Positions 63,303-64,000 of a DNA stretch of 64,000 nucleotides are shown one piece after another. The translations under genes and the position numbers were made by a program. Under the pieces are notes generated by a model. The model was not told the origin of the DNA. It did no database searches and saw only the letters and a list, made by a program, of their open reading frames with translations. Source of the stretch: Bin80 sp965261255 (GTDB lineage: Bacteria > Bacteroidota > Rhodothermia > Rhodothermales > Bin80). How positions within the stretch are numbered: the stretch's first letter is position 1; each line of letters begins with the position of its first letter. The stretch is taken from the NCBI GenBank assembly GCA_965261255.1, contig CBDHCQ010000004.1:2852001-2916000 (forward strand), in the 5' to 3' direction.

Positions 63303-64000
63303 CAACGTCTTTACATCAGAGGAAGCCGCAGAATTGCGTCTGCTACGTCCCAGTACTAGCCCGGCTTCAGTCCTGCAGGACTATTGGGAACTGGTCAAAC
63401 CTGAGATTGGCTTTCTGGTCGTGCTCTCGGCTCTTGCGGGCTTCATGCTGGGGGCTGGCGAGAGCGTGGACCCATTATTGCTGGCACTAACCCTCGGAGG
63501 AACGGCGCTTGCGAGTGCGGGAGGAGGGGTACTCAATCACTACATCGAGCGCAATGATGACGCACTCATGCGTCGAACTGCACAACGGCCACTGCCGTCC
63601 GGGCGGATCGGAGCAGGTGCTGCGCTAACCTTCGGAATAGTCCTCATTGCCGGTGGACTGACACTTCTTTGGTGGGTAAACCTCATCACACTGCTCCTGG
63701 CAGCATTGACTATTGTACTATACCTGTTTGCCTATACGCCCCTCAAGCGTCGCACCACCTACAACACGCTGATTGGAACCATACCCGGGGCGCTACCAGC
63801 ATTGGGAGGTTATGTGGCGGCAACGGGAACAGTCGGGACCGGTGGCTGGGTTCTTTTCTCTATACTTGCCCTTTGGCAGATGCCCCACTTTCTGGCACTC
63901 GCCTGGATGTATCGCAAGGACTACGCACGCGGAGGTCACGCCATGTTTCCCGTCCGGAACCCCGACGGGAGGGCCACGGCCAAACGAACCCTAGCATACA
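63295..64000 (+). CDS. ctaB: Protoheme IX farnesyltransferase, N-terminal part (runs off right edge)
   Basis: Haem O synthase of the UbiA prenyltransferase superfamily, 235 residues visible from GTG at 63295. The substrate/metal motif is at about residue 90: NHYIERNDDALMRRTAQRPL. A second Asp-containing motif would be expected later; the frame is open at the window end. The leader of about 30 residues before the first helix is longer than in many homologues. Overlaps ctaA by 8 bases, so the pair is translationally coupled. Confidence 0.93.
   Translation, partial: MNSNVFTSEEAAELRLLRPSTSPASVLQDYWELVKPEIGFLVVLSALAGFMLGAGESVDPLLLALTLGGTALASAGGGVLNHYIERNDDALMRRTAQRPLPSGRIGAGAALTFGIVLIAGGLTLLWWVNLITLLLAALTIVLYLFAYTPLKRRTTYNTLIGTIPGALPALGGYVAATGTVGTGGWVLFSILALWQMPHFLALAWMYRKDYARGGHAMFPVRNPDGRATAKRTLAY

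Noticed and set aside
1..64000. CRISPR arrays, prophage or insertion sequences.
   Set aside because: No tandem short repeats with spacers, no transposase, integrase or phage structural genes were seen anywhere in the window.

Overview
The window is a gene-dense stretch of about 50-60 genes, with no prophage, CRISPR array or intact insertion sequence. The gene set points to the Bacteroidota/Rhodothermota side of the tree, most likely a Rhodothermia- or Balneola-like aerobic marine heterotroph; this is inferred from gene content, not from a marker alignment. The supporting signs are a TonB-dependent receptor pair with N-terminal carboxypeptidase-regulatory-like domains, a C-terminal domain resembling type IX secretion sorting domains, a FeoA-FeoA-FeoB iron operon, a UMF1-family transporter, an Omp85 protein, CtaA/CtaB haem biosynthesis and many lipoproteins.

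Layout. Positions 1-6869 (minus strand) hold the first part of a complex I operon, nuoA-B-C-D-E-F-(lipoprotein)-G, with nuoG running off the left edge. An 850-base gap follows; it carries what looks like a decayed, ORF-less group II intron. Positions 7718-13504 carry two tandem paralogous TonB-dependent receptors. Positions 13644-16938 carry purB, an ECF sigma factor, an Lrp/AsnC regulator and a cyclase-family lipoprotein. A tRNA with anticodon CAT (probably tRNA-Ile2) sits on the plus strand at 16994. The feo operon (17072-19812) has a palindromic candidate operator in front of it. Then come proS, thrS, an unusual fusion of an AlkD-like DNA glycosylase to a PLP-dependent threonine/serine dehydratase, an exported RidA-like protein, a membrane subtilase, glpK-glpF, a glycosidase-like protein with a sorting domain, a TPR protein, aroE and a TerC protein.

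Positions 36000-37970 form a small accessory islet: an HNH endonuclease with a PUA-like and zinc-ribbon N-terminus, flanked by decayed fragments, including a frameshifted TrlF-like ATPase. From 37975 the chromosome returns to core functions: a TPR-thioredoxin lipoprotein, a CPA1 antiporter, glutamate dehydrogenase, an acyltransferase, serA, a UMF1 transporter, an RpiB-like isomerase, a NIF3 protein, a coiled-coil protein with a degenerate zinc ribbon, rnpB, secG, rsmE, an Omp85 protein, mutY, a sulfatase, two small membrane proteins, groES-groEL with a CIRCE operator, a phosphohexomutase, ctaA and the start of ctaB.

How it fits together. Complex I plus haem A/O synthesis imply aerobic respiration. 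The feo operon and the TonB receptors take up iron and possibly other ligands. The glp pair, sulfatase and glycosidase-like protein suggest scavenging of glycerol and sulfated or polymeric carbohydrate. The most unusual items are the AlkD-dehydratase fusion next to an exported RidA, the islet at 36-38 kb, and the intron-like element upstream of the nuo operon.
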